Shown here: piece by piece, positions 47,001-60,636 of the stretch
How the letters are laid out: every line of letters begins with the position of its first letter
Position numbering within the stretch: position 1 is the first letter of the stretch
Assembly: GCA_025677825.1 (NCBI GenBank)
Contig: JAIXMO010000021.1
Location: forward strand, 124,001 to 188,000
Direction of reading: 5' to 3'
Source: Helicostylum pulchrum
Taxonomy: Eukaryota > Mucoromycota > Mucoromycetes > Mucorales > Mucoraceae
Length of the DNA stretch: 64,000 nucleotides
Position numbers and translations under genes: made by a program
Notes under the pieces: generated by a model
Databases searched by the model: none
Seen by the model: only the letters and a program-made list of their open reading frames with translations
What the model was told of the DNA's origin: nothing

Positions 47001-47134
47001 GTGAAAGTGAAGACGAAAGAGAAAGAGAAAGAGTAGTAAAATAAAAGAAGGGGAAATGTTGATACACGGTCAATTTACACGGTCGATTAAAAAGTGTTCC
47101 ATATTACTTTTCACTTACCTTTACGGATGACCAT
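44073..47134 (-). mobile_element. degenerate Fanzor/TnpB-like (OMEGA-type) element
   Basis: Read on the minus strand, coding fragments follow the order of this family. A possible start MVIRK (47134) splices to PSKCVDCLKTDD and a basic Cys/His-rich region (TRHKSNGSSVCKNHSLNKKK, about 46590-46740). Next come FLPRLKAFAISSSRDV-stop-IVSRAQLLVNYYIAHRS and a core with ACTELATSCHNHIVENFEIR (about 45550-45985), then PSFHWRFVTISANSL (about 45120). After that come VDFLFYRRIEPK and FLIYYAYYMLSHVD...FQTAKSRF, a very Lys/Arg-rich patch, LIVFGNGMFGKDLVKLK-LRCGVVG (RuvC-II-like), and finally the zinc ribbon EFKTSRICNKC...VLVCKNCNTL with WQRDIIASKNM (RuvC-III-like). Breaks: in-frame TAA near 45900, frameshifts near 45190, 44860 and 44155, and an apparent deletion between GVVG and EFKTS near 44280. 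Fanzors are eukaryotic RNA-guided nucleases related to TnpB. This copy cannot encode one. Family call rests on zinc-ribbon/RuvC motifs; ends of the element were not found. Confidence 0.7.
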
Positions 47135-47554
47135 TGCTCCAAGAAGAGCTATATCGGTTTGTACAAACAGAAAACAGAAACGGGAAAACAAAAACATAAT
47201 AACAGAAATAAATTAACAACTGAAGAATATATATATGTGATAAAAAAAAGAATGATAAAATAGGTCTATTTTCATAAGCTAACGTAATTTTTTTTTTAAT
47301 CATGATATATTAGATAGCAAAATGTTTTAAAGTAAAGTATTAGGAAATGAATCAAACAATTCAACTTATTGTTCTTTTCCAAAATAACCTATTTTGCAAA
47401 CTATTATAATTTGAGTACCGCTCTATTATGAATGTTTTGTAAAGTCGTGAAACAAGCGAAGGACATTTGTATAAATCAAATTTTTTTTATTTTATTAATG
47501 CCTAATTTTAAAAATCCGGTCTTTTTTTGATGTGAGTGGAAAAGATTGATTTAG
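47135..47554. other. intergenic, TOM1 3' flank
   Basis: About 420 nt, AT-rich, between the TOM1 stop and the putative start of the Fanzor-like element. No gene or clear repeat boundary. Confidence 0.5.
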
Positions 47555-50500
47555 TTACTGGAAAGCAAAACCAGTAGAGCATTCACTAATAGCTTTAAAA
47601 AGATTAGAACGAAGATCTTCGTAGCTTAGGTATTGTGGTAAATCAATTTGATTGAAACTAAAAAGATTATAATGTCAGTATAAAGCTTTAGAAATCCTCA
47701 ATCCGTACTTACCATGTATGAGCAGAAGGAAGTCGATTAGCATCACCAAACTCCTTATGAATTTGAAACTTTTGAACACCATTTGAGCCTTGTAACTCAG
47801 AAAAGCCTTCTAGCGGAACCTTTGAAGTGCCCGTAGCAAATTGAAGTAATTTAGCTCTTTCTTCTTGTGAGAATGAACGAACAGCACGCCAGAACCATTG
47901 AATTTGAGGTGAGGAAAGGGTATAACCTTCATAAACAGTATTGGCTTTCCATTCATCGATATCGATATCAGGTAAACCTGAAATGAGCAATTCTAATTCT
48001 TGTTCATTAAATATTTGAATCAATTGAGCTGGAATAATATCATGGAAGCCTTCCAGGAAAGCATTCACTTGTTCCTTGATCGTAAGGTACAATTTATGTT
48101 CCGTAATAAGTGTAACGTATTCATGTTTGTTGGCTTCAGTTACTTGAATATTACGTCCGTTAGGCTTAAGATCAACGGTATCAGTCGTACCAAAATCATC
48201 TGTTTCAACACTGAATGTCAAATCAATAATATCTGTAATATCATTTTCCAACATCCAAACCAAACTTTTATAGTATGCAGGGTCCACAGCTTCAACGTCA
48301 CGATAATCAACAGAACGGCCCAACATCAACTTGTAAAAAGAACGAGTGAAATAAGCATCTAATAATCTGCCATCATGAATAGCTTTACCAATAATACGAC
48401 CCACACATTTAAAGAAACTAAGATGATCAGGGTTAATACGAGAGGCTCGATTTGGTTGATAAGTTAATTTATCTGCAGCCGAAGTAATAAAAAGAGCATA
48501 ATTAGGATCAAACATTTGACGAGCAAGAACTGAGAACCATTCACGAGCTACACCACCAGCATCTACACCTTCTTCATTTTGGAATTGTACATTGAGTTTA
48601 CCATATTTAATTTCTTTACCAGTTCTTCCTTGCAGTTGTCTGTACGTATCTTCAAATACAAGAGCACGACGTACATTAAGTTGTAAAGGAGGATGGTGTT
48701 CACGCGGCTCAGTACGTTTATGAAGTTGTTGAACAAAATAACTACGCTTATTATCAAATTCCAGAATCTTGGGATTATGAACCAAAAGAGAGAACGAGCC
48801 ACTCATTAACGAAGGATTATTACGAACCATAATATTCAAAATCTTTTTATGCTCTTCAGTGAACTCAAAGAAGAAGTCTTCCGTACTAGGTTTGCCGTTG
48901 CTATCAGGTTTGTTTGCGGATACAGTATACCCTTTGTTTGTAGAATACTTTGAGACGGCCATAAACGATTCAACCAAAGGAAGTAAAACTGTTGCAACAT
49001 TAATCAAATCCTTTCTATCTTGAACTACCTTTAAACAAGCGCCAAGCATTTTCCACAGCGGTAAAAAGTCCAACTTGTTATAGATTTCTAAAACTTGCTT
49101 TTCATTTTCTTCTGGTTTGCCGTTATTTGACGAAACATTACGTTTACGAGTATACATGTAGTCCATAGCCTTCAAGACACGTAATAACTTGGTTTGATGC
49201 GAAGTTACTGCAGAGAACTGAGCTAAAGCCGAGGCTTGTAACTCTGTACCCGTCTTGTATTTTTCCAAAATCAAAAGTAATTCTTGCAAATCAATAATAA
49301 TTTGTTTACCGGACGAATTAGCAGTTGAGATCAATCTTTCAATAATCATATCAAGCGCACCATCTAAAGCAGACAAGTACGAAAGCACACTAAGAGTAAA
49401 TTGAAACGTATAACTTGAACATTCTCCAACTGAAAGAACATCAACAATTTTAGCAAGATATTCTTCGGGGATAGTAGGAGGCTTTGGAGCATGATGATGT
49501 TGCTTTTCAGTACTTTCAACATCATTATCATCCTTTTTCAAACTTTCCATCTTTTCCTTATATTTCTTTACTAGACTAGGGAACGGGCGACACATAGTAG
49601 CCAACAAATTCATTAATTGACCCATCAATGCAGTATTGCTCAAAAATGCGGGACGATCCAAAAGACCAATAAGAACTAAAATGGGATACTTTAAAACGGT
49701 ACCAGACTTGTCCTTGATTTTCGATTTACGACCGATCGAGTTACGGCGCTTAAGATGTCCAAAGCTATCGTTTTCAGTCAAAAAGTAAGCTAAAGAACGA
49801 TCATTTCCAGTGACCACATAATAAAGAATATCTAGACATCTTTGCGTAATTAAATTTGGTGCATTTTCGTCCGGTTTGACTACGCTTGGTTCTTCGGTCA
49901 TAGGTTGATCAGGTTCTATTATATCTTCAGATCCAGTACTTGTTTGATGCTGTTTACCTGGGGTCAAGATAGACAATTGCGTAAAACTACGATCTACAGA
50001 AGCCAAATCAGAGCTTCCGTCTTGAAGGATACAAACTAGCAGAGATAATAAATCACCACGCGTCTTACTGTTCTCACAAAGATTCAGTAACAATCTATTC
50101 AAAAGTGCCTTTGAGATAGATTGAGGAACAAATAAAAGACGAGTAAGTATAGCCAATTGAGATCTATCAACAATACGAATAGCATCACGATGAAGTACAG
50201 CCTTTCTAGAAGAATTATTGCCAAAACTAGCTGCATTATTTTCCGAAGATCTACCTATTCTCCAAGTAGATGCATTTGTACTTTCTCTTGGGTTAGGACC
50301 AGACATTGGATTAAAATCAAATAGTCTGCGGCCAGCAAGACCTAAATTAGGATGCATTTCAACCCCACCAAGATCAGTTACATTGATCGCTACAGGTAAA
50401 TTGCGACTAGTAGTATCTTCAGTATTATTGGGCTCAGTAGGTTCAGTTGACTGTTGTCTCGCTTGACGTCTATTACGTTCCATAGACTCTTGACGAATAA

Positions 50501-53500
50501 CTTCTTCACGAATCTCTGGTGGTAAAGCGTCCAAAAATTCAGGACTAATTGTATCATCTTCCATACTTTGAATTGAGGAGCGACGTTCAGCCATTTGTTG
50601 ACTAAGTACTTCGGCACGTAGATCATCAGGAAGTGCTTCCAAAAACTCAGCATCAATACCTGTCCCAGTAATATCCACCTCTTCGCCATTAATTGTAACA
50701 ACAACACGCTCTCGTTGTTCAGGTTCCATAGGATCGACCTGTTCTTCTTCTTCGTCATCGTCTTCAGGTTCTAAACTTAAAATCACTTCATCAGCATCAC
50801 TGGCAATGGTTAATACTTCATTATCAGATCCGTCCAATTCCATGTATTCACTTTCCGAAGCAGGAGCAGCTGTGTCTACGGTCGTATTATTACCCTCACC
50901 ATTTTCAGAAAGGCTTTGTTTTTCTTGCTCTTCCTTTGCAATCTTTATCAATCTAGCCATCAAAGTATGTGTTAGCTTTGCAGCCTTAGCAGACGCTACA
51001 GAAGAGATATAAACCATTTGGACTTCTTGAATCCATCGATCAGCGGACTGCAAGGGTTGAAATTCCTGAAGTAAATTAAGCGTATCCTTATTTTCTTGAT
51101 TTAAACTAGTATCCTCATCAGTGTTGGCAGCAACTGGTTGAGATCTAGCAGGACGTTGTGCATTATGAGTGTCAGCTGAAGTAGCATTATTTCTTTGATG
51201 TTGTTGACTCAAAAGATTTTCCAAGATACGTACAGCACTTCCACCGATAATATCTTCATACGCCTGCAAATGATTGCTGTTGGCACCTGATAAGATGGCT
51301 GTCTCAGGGGTAAAGGAACCATCCGCAGATGTTGTAACGTTGGGGTTGGCTGCACTTCTTAAAAGAGGATGCAAGATGATGTTGTCTCTATCAAACGATC
51401 TACCTACTCCACTACTATTACCTGTAGCATTGTTTACAGAGCCTCTGATAGTGGGATTAATTATATGTACACCTTAGAAAAAATAATTTAATTAGTTTTT
51501 TTTTGTTATTGTTTATGTTTCATGTTATTTACCTTCTCCTAACGGACTTCCGCGAGCAAATAACTCCACTACATTTCAATTAGATTAAAAAAAATACTGG
51601 GTATGATATAATATAATTCTCTAAACTTACAGTTACGTTCAACATCATCCATTTCATCTTGATCAAGATCATCCGAGTCTTGGTCTTCATCTAAATCAGA
51701 TTGATCAACATCCATATCATCATCAGAATCAGTCTGCGTAATAAAAAAAAAAAGGATCAATACAAAAAAAAAATGCAGGTTATAAAAGGTTAAATTAAAA
51801 AACATACCATTATTTCAGCTTGAATAGCTTGTCTAGCGTGATGATGATGGCGTCCAGGACGACCGTCATCGTGTGCATTACGAGACATGAATCCAGACTC
51901 ATCATTAATATCTTCTAAATGCCATGCCATTTCTCTGCTATCATCTGAGTGAATAGAATCACTCCTATCAGAATTAAGAGATTCGTTGGATGATTCATAT
52001 GAACTTGAAGAATATGACATGCCAGATTCACTAGAACCATCTGAATCATTTCCATCATCGCTAGTACCCTTTTTTTAAAAAATAGATAAATAAAAATATG
52101 TAAGTCATTATTATATTTGTAAAAAAAAAAACCGTAACCTTACATCGCTATCTTCACCAACACTGGAATGATGGAATCCATGTCCTCTCATCAGCTCACC
52201 GATATTCTCTTCGCTGTCAACCGTAACATAACTACCAGTAGTAGATGTATCATCATCTTCACCATCTTCATCAATATGTTCTTCTCCCGAACTAAAAAAA
52301 AAAAAAAAGTCAGATATATGTATATATATATGTATGTATATAAAACATATTGCTATATTTTACGTAGCCATCTCCATATCTTCCTCTTCCGACGACTCAT
52401 CGGTAGACTCCTCTTCAAGCACCGTACCATCATACATGGCCAACGAAGAATTTCTATATAAATCGGAAACTTCTTCTTGAGCCGCATCATTTTCCTCGTC
52501 CATATCCATTGGTAAATAAAGATCATCATGATTCTCATCATCCAAATCCTTCTTTTCCAATTTCCTCTCCTCTTCTTCTTCTTCAAAACTGGTACGATCA
52601 ATGCGAATAGACAACTTTGTCAACTGTTCTAAAGGTCGTAAGATCGAATTAAGAATCATTTTTGCATGAGGAAAGTTGACATCGACATCGCTTACAACTG
52701 CGATCAAAACAGGTACGAATTTCTTTTCCAACATCAATTTGGCGACCACCAATACAGTATCCTTATTACTGTTTTGTGCTGCAGCTGCAGCTGCAGGGCT
52801 AATAGAAACAGGTCGAGCGTTTAAGATACGATGACATAACTCAGCAAGTGCAAAATAACGAATGTATTTAGCGCTGGTACTTGACGAATTATTTGGTTGA
52901 AGCGTATCCTTGAACGAGCGATAAACAACATCCAATACATGTTTTCTAATCTCTGTTAATTTTTCCTCTGATGTCTCTTGCGCCTTTTGCTCACTATTAC
53001 TAAAATGCGTTGTATCATAACACATGGCAACTAATAAAGAAGCAACCCACATTGATATACCTTGTCGTTTACGTTCTTGATCCGTGGTAGGATTAATAGC
53101 ATTATAAGGCAACAATTTGTTTACAAGTGTAAATAAGATGGATTGTCTTATACGAGCATGGTTTGAAACCACTCCATCTGTTGCTTGCAAGGATTGATTG
53201 TTATTGAAAACAATAATATCATGTTTACAAGATGGATAAGACGAAATCAATTCTAACAAACATTGAAGTAAAAATCCTGTATAGCCAGTCTTGATATTGC
53301 TTTCTTCTTTTTGAGATTGTATCTGTACCAATTGATTCAATAAAAAGTGAACAACAACCGAAGAGTTGTATTTATCGCCATCTTCATTATCGGTTGAAAT
53401 AACTTGTGTATCTACAGTATCTGTCTTTTCTTCTTGTTGTTGTTGTGTTTGTTCCTCACTAGAATCTGAATTTTCTTCTGATGATTGTTGTTGTTGTTGT

Positions 53501-56500
53501 TGTCCAATATATCGAATCGTCTTGATGTTACCCGACTTGAAATTAGGCAATCGACAAAGCTGACTACTAACCTGCAAGAACGTTTCCGGGTCCCGTAACG
53601 CCATACTATTATTATTTTTAATATAAGTAGAAACATCCAAGTAACGAGAAGGAGGAGCTGTAAACCAAAACGATAGCCATTCACGCATACAGTTCATCAA
53701 AACCGATTTATCTTCAATAATATGACGCAAGATCATAATAATATACGCCTGTTGAATTTTGATTGCTTCAAAACTTCTACTGGGACGTTTAAACAAGGGT
53801 TCCAAACCACCTAAAGCAACAAATTGAGCAGCTGCAGCATGATGCTTCGTTAATCGAACAATGATACGTAAAGTGGAAATAAGGTTATCTTGAGATAACG
53901 TTTCCATATTAAGTAAATTGATACAGTAATTCATTAAAGTTGTACGGTTTTCAGGTGTCACGATCGTAGGTGTCACAGGTCGATCATGTAACCCATTTTT
54001 ATCTGTGGTGAAACCTTCGATCGTAGGATATGGTTCTTGTTTTGGTTCATCAGCTTGTGCTAACCCAACCTCCAAAATTAAAAACAATGTCGTCAACCAT
54101 TTCGGGTCTGGGAATTCAGGATAGGTAACAATCAAATCCAAGAAATCAAACCAGTCCATAAACTTTGACATGGTTGTAATTAAAAGCGACATGACGTCTT
54201 GAATCGCAGGTTCACGTAACATCAGAGCAAAGATGCGAATCTTGTTAATAGACGACTCAAACAGACTTCGTTTATCTTTTGTTTCTGCCTTATCATTTTC
54301 ACCAAAGAAAAGTTGCATGGTTTGCTTAGTGTTTTCAGCCAAGTGAAGTGGGTCTCCGCAACATAACGCAATCATTAAATCGTGTACTTCGAAATCAATA
54401 TCGCTGCGTTTATCTACAAGACGTGAAAGGATAGGAGGAATACTTGACCGCATTTCTTTACGAATTGCGTCTAAATCTTTGATGGTTTCAGATAATTTCT
54501 TTTCCCCGTAGTTGTTTTTTGTATCTTCAGAAGAATCTACGCTAGACTCGTCAACAAACATGGCTTCTTCTGCTTCTTCTTCTTCTTCGGTTTCAATATC
54601 TTCATATTGATCATCGTCCTCGTCCTCTTCCTCTTGCCCATTGGTATTGGTATTTTCGGCCGTGGTGTTTACAATATTGGTGTTTTCAATATTGGTACCT
54701 TCGGTATTGGTATGCTCAACACTGTTACTTTCAGCGTTTCCTGACTCGATCGCTCTACTCGTAGTATCTAACGCACTGCTGTTTCTAGTCGGAAGACGGT
54801 CATAGCCCAACAAAGACTGTGTGGCCTCAACCATATCATTACTTGTCCGTAACACATTAGTGGCCAAGTCTCGATCATACCACATATTGACCAGAATACG
54901 AATTCCCGCATTAAACTCTTGTTCCGTTAACGGTTGCGAGGTTAAAAGATTCGAGCTAATTTGCAAATGAGGCGGGCCATCACTTTCCGGATGTTCAACC
55001 AAACGTCTACTAAACAAATAATCCAACGAAGAAAGCCCGTTACCGTCAAACCGAGTTAAAGCCGAGTCAACCAACGCAGGATCAAAGCCCATCTCAATCA
55101 GCGCAATTCGATTCGCTTCATATTCAATGGAATTACCACGCATGACGTGCCTGGCAATCGGTCGTTCCTCTTCATTCTTCATGTTTTGTGTAACACACCT
55201 TAACAGAGAATGCAAGACGTGTCTTGAAAACTTGTGTAATAAGGGACTTTCCAAGTACTTGTAAATAGCCGAGAATTTTAGTTGCATGGTCGCCATCCAA
55301 TGCTGAGGGTTTAACCTCATACTGGTTCCATAAGCATCATCAGGATGCAAACTCGTCAAGATGGTAGTATGAGGCGAATTATGAAACAATTTCGAGGACC
55401 CTAAATGATGTACGATAGCCAACAAGAGTTCAATACAGGTGTTAATGCGTTGCAACTGACTTCCGTCTTCACACTGATTATCCTGTTCTATTTGAGCTTC
55501 TGCCGCCTTCCAAAACTTTTGCAGTAAATTGTTTACCAAGAAATCAATGTTGCCCTTTTGTTCAAACGCAACTGCTACAGGCGTCTCTAATGCTGTTCGT
55601 GATCTATCGTCTAGTAACAGCATAGAGATCATGGAGAACATCGATGCGTAATAATCATATTTACAAATGGGGGAATCGTCACACATATATCGAAGGTTAT
55701 CGTTAAATACATCGGCAATGTGGTAGGCGACTTTTTCCGATCTTTGTGTGATGCTGAGCATGGTGGATGAAACTGAACGTCGATTGACGGATACTTTGAT
55801 GATACCTTGTAATACCGGCATCAAAGCAGGAGGTATCTCACTTAATAGTAATTTAAATCTTCTTACGTTAATTACACGAGGGTCTTTCAGGTCTACTACT
55901 GATGTGTCTTCGGATGCTTGTGTACTTGTATTGTACCAGGCTTTAGGAACACACTCTCTTAATAAAATATTCTGCCAAACCATGGTTCTAATAAAATTAT
56001 GAGTAAGTATATACATATATGGCAGACGTAATTATTATTATTTTATTTTATTTTTTACCTGTGAATACTACCAAGTAACAAGACAAGATTACTACGATTT
56101 TCATCGGTTTCAATAGACCATTCAACAAACTTGACTGCATTTTTAGTATTTGTTAAAATAGCGTTGGCAAATACGGTAGAAAGTAGCCCGATGTAACCAA
56201 ATAATACACTACATTTTCTAAATAAATCGTTTCCCTTCTTTAATAATTCTTGATCACGACCTAAATGTAATTTTTTTTTTAAAAAAAACACGCGTTTAAT
56301 ACCTAAATGAACATTTATACGGGTATACTTACCATCAATATTAGTATATTCAAATACAGAACTCTTGTCGTGATCCAACTCACCACTGAAAATAAATCGA
56401 GAAGCATCGTATACTCTTTGTGTAATCAGTTTAGCGAACGGCATAGGAGACACATCTGAGATAAGACGGAATACAAAACTAAGTGAATCAAACGCATTGG

Positions 56501-56662
56501 TGACTGAAAAGTTGTACGGAAGCATAGGTAAAGCATAATAGCTTAAAAGTAAATCGGGACCATTATAATTTACAAACTCTTTGACATTATCGGTATTACG
56601 TAAAAATCCTTCCAAGAACTAGAATTATAAAAAGTTAGTTTCCATATCTACTATAAGAATCT

Positions 56663-56712
<50 letters not shown>

Positions 56713-59057
56713 TTGCCACCAAATCAACATGTCCTAATAAAAGACACTCTGTCTTTTCATCTTCTTGCCTTTCGTATACAAGCTGATGACTATTATTTAA
56801 AGGTTTTCCTTCTTCCGAATTTCCGACTTTAATCACATTTAACAATAACTGATTGGCACACATAAAGACTTCGGTTTTCAATTTAGGATGGTGTCGAATC
56901 AGTTCATCCATCGTAGTACCTAACGCTGTCACTCCACCGACTTCTACAGGATTCGTAACAAAACTTGGCTTTGTCATCAACTCAAAGAAATGAGGTAAAG
57001 GCTTTGCCTCATTAAACATCTGCAAGCCAGCCGAGTTCAAACAAATGGCACCAAACGCATGAACCGACGCCATCAAGACTTCACAATCGGGTTGATCATA
57101 CTCTAAAAAGGTATTTAAAAACGTCTGCGGTAATTTGATTTCTTGCAGTACGGATAAAGAAGTTGGTTCATTGTGAATGAACGTTGTTGTTACATTGACC
57201 ACAAGTGAAAACACACTTGATCCAAACAACTTGTGATGCTGCAACACTTTTTTAATGGTGTGAGGGATACTGGATTCAATCAAGTTACGTAACCCGTCTG
57301 CTGTATCGCTAGACTCCATCATACGGATTAAAAATCGCAAAGTGTTCTTGACAAGTGTCAAGGAGTCGTAGTTATCAATGTGTTGAATAACAATGCATTG
57401 ATCCACTTGAGTTTCAATTACTTTTAATAACGAGCTTAATCCATTTTCGCTGCAAAACGATGAAAAGGATGTGTTTACATTGTTCATAATCGTATCCAGT
57501 AATCCAACTACCTTGATCAAAACTTTGATATGAATACCAGTCTTTGTCTTGACATTATCCATAATTTGGATTAAAGTTGACATGATACCTGCAGACATTA
57601 ACATTTGTCCACCAGCTTGTGTTTGAAATAAGAATGTCAACAAATTGAAAAATGCATCAAGAAAATCAACAGTATATACTACAAGAGGGGTGGGTGGGGG
57701 TTTAGATGCAAAATGCGCAAAATATATATATATGTATATAAAAAGAAATGTACCTGTTGTGCCTTGACTAAATTGGCGTAATATATGAAGTAAAACACCA
57801 TGATTTACAGAAGCATTAAATGCAGTTAAAACTTCTGTTACTTTTGTCCGATGTCTTGCAATTCCGTCCAAAGCATACAATGCATAGGTTTGAATATCCT
57901 ACAACAATGTATTATCAATAACAAATCCTATTTCAAATTTCACTGCTTGTACTTACTATAGGGACATGAGTATCATAGCTTACAAGGTGAGCTATTTGCG
58001 GAACCAAATGAGGTTCATATATAAATACTCTATTTTGAGCGATTGTTTCAGACATTGTATGAGCTAAATACACATATTTTAGCACACAAAAATAAATCCG
58101 TTTTTTTTTTTTTTTTACCCATTATAACAATTGCAATAAATCTAATGATGAGTAATTGTCTTTTTACAGACACTTGAGTCGTATGATTAGCAATTCTGAT
58201 TCTATTCAACAGTTCGAAATGGTATTCTTCTGGAATATCGTGTTCATTTACAGTTTTCCAGAATAAATCCTGATCAGTCATGGACTGGTCTGCTCTGAAG
58301 GTTATGAGCTCCAAACCTTCATCACCTTCAGTACGATAAAAGGACATACTGACCTTGTTGATATCTTTATTTACATCAACTGTATCTGCCATCAGGTCAG
58401 TGATATTACCTCCTCTAGCCAACTCTGTTACTTTATCTTGAGGTGCGATAAAACTCGACTGAACTGCTTTTGGGTTATTGACGCGTTGAGCTGGTTTAGA
58501 CATGAGACGTAAGACTGATTCTAAAATGTCAATATCGGTTGTATTGAGCAAATTATTTAAATGCTATGTTTTTTTTTAGTGTTAGTGAAAAATTATGTCC
58601 CCGTCGTCCCTCTTCCTTTTTTTTTTCTGGTACACACAAAAAAATATATATATTACCTCGTATGAGTTGTATAGATTTCTATTTGTACAATGCTCGAATA
58701 ATAATTTGGACAAGTTCATGATTGCTAATAAAGTTTGTTTTATTTCAACCTGAAAAGGTTTCTTTTGTATATGTTTATCAAGTTCATATTCTTGACATGT
58801 TGTTTCTAAAATAGCGTCAAAACGATTGAGTACACCTACAAATTGAAATAGATCTCCTCTGGGAAAGTTCCAATCTTTCATATTTGCCCAAATCTTTATT
58901 TGATCTTGGTCATCATTAACTAAATGCTCTATTATAGTTGCCAATCCCGAAGGCTACAAAATATATATAAGTAACTGATAATTTGTTTATTATTATTTTT
59001 GCTTGTTATTATTACCAAAGGACTTAGTTTTCTTGAAGAAACTCTAGTTATTTTCAT
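47555..59057 (-). CDS. TOM1: giant HECT E3 ubiquitin ligase TOM1/HUWE1
   Basis: Fifteen exons on the minus strand: 59057-59016, 58953-58657, 58563-58119, 58063-57957, 57898-57754, 57678-56711, 56618-56333, 56260-56059, 55987-52364, 52291-52144, 52068-51808, 51733-51631, 51568-51533, 51472-47713, 47657-47555. Product 3508 aa. Order of regions: DUF908 (YALYALDGIARHRTKVTEVL about residue 305 on), DUF913, a UBA domain near 1118-1160 (IALIEMGFDPALVDSALTRF), long acidic Asp/Glu tracts near 1270-1310 and 2040-2210, ubiquitin-binding repeats of DUF4414 type (LPDDLRAEVL, LPPEIREEVI) near 2480-2560, then HECT (about 3150-3508) with catalytic Cys3475 in SAHTCFNQIDLPQY and C-terminal FAFQ. TOM1/Ptr1/HUWE1 ubiquitinates excess histones, unassembled ribosomal proteins and Dia2 among others, in nucleus and cytoplasm. 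The catalytic Cys codon is itself split by the last intron. Shared theme with HIR3: histone homeostasis. Confidence 0.96.
56661..56706. repeat. compound AC/AT microsatellite in a TOM1 intron
   Basis: About eight AC units (from 56663) followed by about fourteen AT units, inside the sixth intron of TOM1. Likely length-polymorphic. Confidence 0.85.
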
Positions 59058-60177
59058 CTATCTTTCTTATATATCACTCGCAAAAAGAAAAAGAAAGAAA
59101 AAAAAGATTTTTGAAAAGAGTCCCAAAAAAGAAGAAAGCTTTTTTTTCTCGTTTTAGGGAAAGCGCTGGGCGGGGGTAATAAAGAAAAAAGAGACCCCTC
59201 TTTAGAACTCAGGATGGTATAAAAAAAATGTTTGTTCGAGTAGAATTTGAAATATCAAAAGGTGTACAGTCTAAACTTGCTTTGTACTTATTCACGCCAA
59301 AAAAAGGAAAAAAAAAAAAAAAAAAAACTGCTAGTATAATACAAGTCACTGCTGGAAGTGATTTTTGGCGCATGAACTACTTTTGATGAGGCGTGAGACA
59401 TTTTTTTTTTTTTTCTCTAATCACCCTGAAAGTTTCTTTTTTCCTAACTAACTATATACCAGAGTACTGGAAACAACGCACGACTTGGTAACTGGATCTA
59501 AGCCAAAGTGTCAACGTTAAAAAAAAAACAGAAACTCCTCTTTTTTTGCGTAAAAAAAACAAAGTAAAATGACGTACTCTCTGTAGTATCCTTTTTTTAA
59601 AAAAGGATTCTCTACTTCTTTATTTGTTATTTATCAATTCTGCAAGGTTCATGTGTAGCACTAACATTTTTTACAAAAAAAACCTACTTTTTTCAAATCG
59701 TGTTTCAGTATTTAACTCTCTCCCTATTAAAATATATAAAAAAGGTAATTAAAAAAAAAACGAACAACAAATAACATTTTTGAAACTATTAAAAAATAGC
59801 TAGTAATTTGTACAACCTTAACACATTTCTGTTGATCATTTGAAACTGTTATGCAAGGCCTGAGATCAGACCACCCATAAAAAACTAATGCCGGAACTAG
59901 ATACTTTTTTTTTTTTTTTTTTTTGTCAGAAAAAGATCATTTTTACTACGCAGGAATAACCTTTTTTTGTGGCGCACTTTTTTTTTTATGACTCGATTTT
60001 TTTGTGAAGCATTTTTTACGCAGTAAAAAAATAACTGTTGATTCTTTTTTTTTATTATTATTTCAGATTAAAAAAAAAAGGGGAAATGATGATCAAAGTA
60101 ATAAACTGTTTATAATGTACAGCAGTAAAAAAAAAGGGGGGGGGTGGAGTAGAAGAGAAACCAAATTGCATGTGAGA

Positions 60178-60212
<35 letters not shown>

Positions 60213-60297
60213 TTTCTTTCTTTTTTATATGTACATGATAATAGCTAGTTAAAAAAAAAAGTGATGCTGAGAGAGGGGGAAAAAAAAAAGTAAATAT
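59058..60297. other. TOM1 upstream region
   Basis: 1.24 kb between the TOM1 start and the 3' end of the DUF3020 gene, both on the minus strand. Dominated by homopolymer A/T runs (for example 59309-59328, 59907-59924), a G-run at 60136-60143 and a GT microsatellite at 60181-60209. No gene or TATA box confidently assigned. Confidence 0.55.
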
Positions 60298-60600
60298 TTA
60301 TTGTGCCACCGTTGCATTATCTACGTAATTTAGAACAACGCCGACAAATTCGTCTAGTATTTTATTAGAGTCGACATATTTAATTCCGCCTTTTGTAGTA
60401 ACCGTAGGTATGCAACAAGATTTTTGTTGTTGTTGTTGTTGTTTTTGTTGTTGTTGTACTCTATCGACAGCTGATGGTGCATAAGATAGAAAAGTATGCA
60501 TTGATGGTAACACACAAAAGTCCTCATTTTCCCCTGCTGTTGAAGCATCTGCTACTTCTGATGGAGTAACTGGTGTGAATAAAGTTTGTGTAGAAGAAAA

Positions 60601-60636
<36 letters not shown>

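Noticed and set aside
44009..47082. CCGTGTAATT (44009-44018) and AATTTACACGG (47072-47082) as terminal inverted repeats of the Fanzor-like element
   Set aside because: The right copy falls inside the inferred first intron of the element's gene, the match is only about 10 nt, and a second ACACGG is adjacent; probably chance.
51569..52020. Separate short Asp/Ser-rich genes
   Set aside because: They join in frame with flanking sequence by consensus introns and form the acidic linker of TOM1.
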